NCBI GenBank assembly: GCA_964344215.1
Contig: CAYFMP010000077.1
Coordinates: 1-17,561, forward strand
Length of the DNA stretch: 17,561 bases
Origin: CAYFMP01 sp964344215
GTDB taxonomy: Bacteria; Pseudomonadota; Alphaproteobacteria; Rhodospirillales; Casp-alpha2
Direction of reading: 5' to 3'
The translations under genes and the position numbers were made by a program. The stretch's first letter is position 1. Every line of letters begins with the position of its first letter. Below are positions 14,902 through 17,561 of the stretch, piece after piece. A model generated the notes under the pieces. It searched no databases. It saw nothing but the letters and a program-made list of their open reading frames with translations, and was not told the origin of the DNA.

Positions 14902-15744
14902 TCAGAGGTTCGCCGGGCGCGCCTTGGCCACCCGGTCCAATTGAAGTAGTGTCTCAATAATTCCAGGCAACTCTTTGATATCGATCATATTCGGCCCGTC
15001 GGAGGGCGCGTTGTCCGGATCCTGGTGGGTCTCCATGAAGACCGCCGCCACGCCGACGGCGACGGCGGCCCGGGCCAGCACCGGCGCGAACTCGCGTTGG
15101 CCGCCCGACCTCGTCCCCTTCCCGCCCGGTTGCTGCACCGAATGGGTGGCGTCGAAGACGACCGGACAGCCGGTTGCGGCCAGAATGGGCAACGAACGCA
15201 TGTCGGAGACCAGGGCGTTGTAACCGAACGAGGCGCCGCGTTCGCACAGCATGACGTCGGCATTGCCGGTCGACGCGATCTTGTCGACGACGTTTTCCAT
15301 GTCCCAGGGCGCCAGGAACTGGCCTTTTTTTACGTTCACCGGAAGCCCGGTCTCGCCGGCCGCCACCAACAAGTCGGTTTGGCGGCACAGGAAGGCGGGG
15401 ATCTGCAGGACGTCGACGGCCTCGGCGGCGGCCGCGCATTGCGACGCCTCGTGGACGTCGGTCAGCACCGGCACGCCGATCGTCGCGCGGACTTCGGCAA
15501 ACACCGAAAGCGCTTCGTCGAGCCCGGGGCCGCGCGGGCTCGAGGCGCTGGTCCGGTTGGCCTTGTCGAACGAGGTCTTGTAGATCAGCCCGATCCCGAG
15601 GTCCGCCGTCGTCTCCTTCAGCGCGCCCGACATGTCGAGCGCGTGCTGGCGGCTTTCCAGCACGCACGGACCGGCGATCAGGGCCAGCGGCAGGTCGTTG
15701 CCGACGCTAAGGTCGCCGATGGAAATGTGGCGGGGTTGGCTCAT
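14902..15744 (-). CDS. kdsA: 3-deoxy-8-phosphooctulonate synthase (KDO-8-P synthase)
   Basis: A 280-residue aldolase-type enzyme that condenses PEP with arabinose-5-phosphate to KDO-8-phosphate for lipid A/LPS core synthesis. Motifs: 'IAGPCVLES' (C27), 'YKTSFDKANRTS', 'PVLTDVHEASQ', 'FLCRQTDLL', 'KKGQFLAPWDM', 'VFDATHSVQQPGG' and 'METHQDPDNAPSDGP'. A cysteine where E. coli KdsA has asparagine, together with the His, Glu and Asp of the later motifs, marks the metal-dependent class. It starts 9 nt after the pyrG stop, so the two are cotranscribed. Identification is secure and shows a Gram-negative cell with LPS. Confidence 0.97.
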   Translation of the reverse strand: MSQPRHISIGDLSVGNDLPLALIAGPCVLESRQHALDMSGALKETTADLGIGLIYKTSFDKANRTSASSPRGPGLDEALSVFAEVRATIGVPVLTDVHEASQCAAAAEAVDVLQIPAFLCRQTDLLVAAGETGLPVNVKKGQFLAPWDMENVVDKIASTGNADVMLCERGASFGYNALVSDMRSLPILAATGCPVVFDATHSVQQPGGKGTRSGGQREFAPVLARAAVAVGVAAVFMETHQDPDNAPSDGPNMIDIKELPGIIETLLQLDRVAKARPANL

Positions 15745-15753
15745 CGCCCTATC

Positions 15754-17347
<1,594 letters not shown>

Positions 17348-17387
17348 GGGCGGACACCATACAACAATTGACCGAACCTCAAAAAGA

Positions 17388-17415
17388 AAAGAGGCGGCGT
17401 TTCCACCACCTCTTT
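17388..17415 (-). terminator. Rho-independent terminator between secG and pyrG
   Basis: On the minus strand, AAAGAGGTGG (17415-17406), an 8-nt loop, and CCGCCTCTTT (17397-17388) form a 10-bp stem with one G-U pair. It is followed directly by a T-rich tract (TTCTTTTTG). It would end the secG transcript about 40 nt after its stop, so pyrG should have its own promoter in the 40 bp before 17347. No clear promoter match is seen there. Confidence 0.8.
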
Positions 17416-17453
17416 GCCGACCCGGTTCGAGTGGCGGATTTGCGCCATTCCCG

Positions 17454-17561
17454 CTACTGGGCGACCGGCGCGCTCGGTTCGGCCGGCTCCGCCGGTTGCT
17501 GAACGGCGGGCGCCGGTTGGTCGAGAATCGAGGTCGATTCGCGGGCATTGGAGGCGATCAC
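17454..17561 (-). CDS. secG: SecG C-terminal end (partial, cut by window edge)
   Basis: The last 35 codons of a gene entering from the right edge: 'VIASNARESTSILDQPAPAV' followed by a Pro/Ala-rich tail ending 'SAPVAQ'. Alphaproteobacterial SecG (preprotein translocase subunit) ends with an 'N...SILD' motif and a Pro/Ala-rich cytoplasmic tail, and secG usually precedes pyrG and kdsA as here. The two membrane helices lie outside the window, so the call rests on the tail motif and on gene order. Confidence 0.75.
   Translation of the reverse strand: MIASNARESTSILDQPAPAVQQPAEPAEPSAPVAQ

Overview
The window is GC-rich, strongly coding-biased DNA from an alphaproteobacterium, most likely Rhodospirillales-like. 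This is inferred from the gene order secG-pyrG-kdsA-eno-ftsB-pdhA-pdhB-pdhC-lpdA-lipA-COQ10/ratA, from an E1-beta subunit carrying its own lipoyl domain, and from the PdhA/PdhB split of E1. A run of 10 Ns inside one gene, with a duplicated flank, shows that this is a scaffold of joined contigs, probably a metagenome assembly. No sequence search was possible, so names rest on motifs, length and gene order.

Layout (nearly everything is on the minus strand, so it reads from right to left). Positions 17561-14902 hold the end of secG, a terminator, pyrG (CTP synthase with a 32-nt deletion and frameshift in its P-loop) and kdsA (KDO-8-P synthase). Positions 14865-13181 hold a plus-strand YadGH-like ABC exporter pair. 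Enolase lies at 13012-11738. The ancestral link between eno and ftsB is broken by about 2.3 kb of accessory DNA: a higBA toxin-antitoxin module with its own promoter, a 45-bp second copy of the 3' end of eno, and a plus-strand secreted kelch propeller gene that contains the assembly gap. ftsB, two tandem ABM-like (dimeric alpha/beta-barrel) genes and the complete pyruvate dehydrogenase operon (pdhA, pdhB, pdhC, a small cupin, lpdA) follow. Between lpdA and lipA sits an AT-rich island of about 1 kb with its own promoter and two coupled genes. These look like the two halves of a membrane-anchored pentapeptide-repeat protein. lipA and a COQ10/RatA START-domain gene close the window.

How it works together: PdhA/PdhB (E1), PdhC (E2) and LpdA (E3) convert pyruvate to acetyl-CoA, and LipA builds the lipoyl cofactor on the lipoyl domains of E2 and of E1-beta. 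Enolase, upstream, feeds pyruvate production and makes PEP, which KdsA also uses. The COQ10-like protein belongs to the quinone/respiratory side.

The points most worth a second look are the eno 3'-end duplication bracketing higBA, the P-loop deletion in pyrG, the split pentapeptide pair in its AT-rich island, and the chimeric contig end in the kelch gene. I did not find a convincing entirely new multi-gene system.
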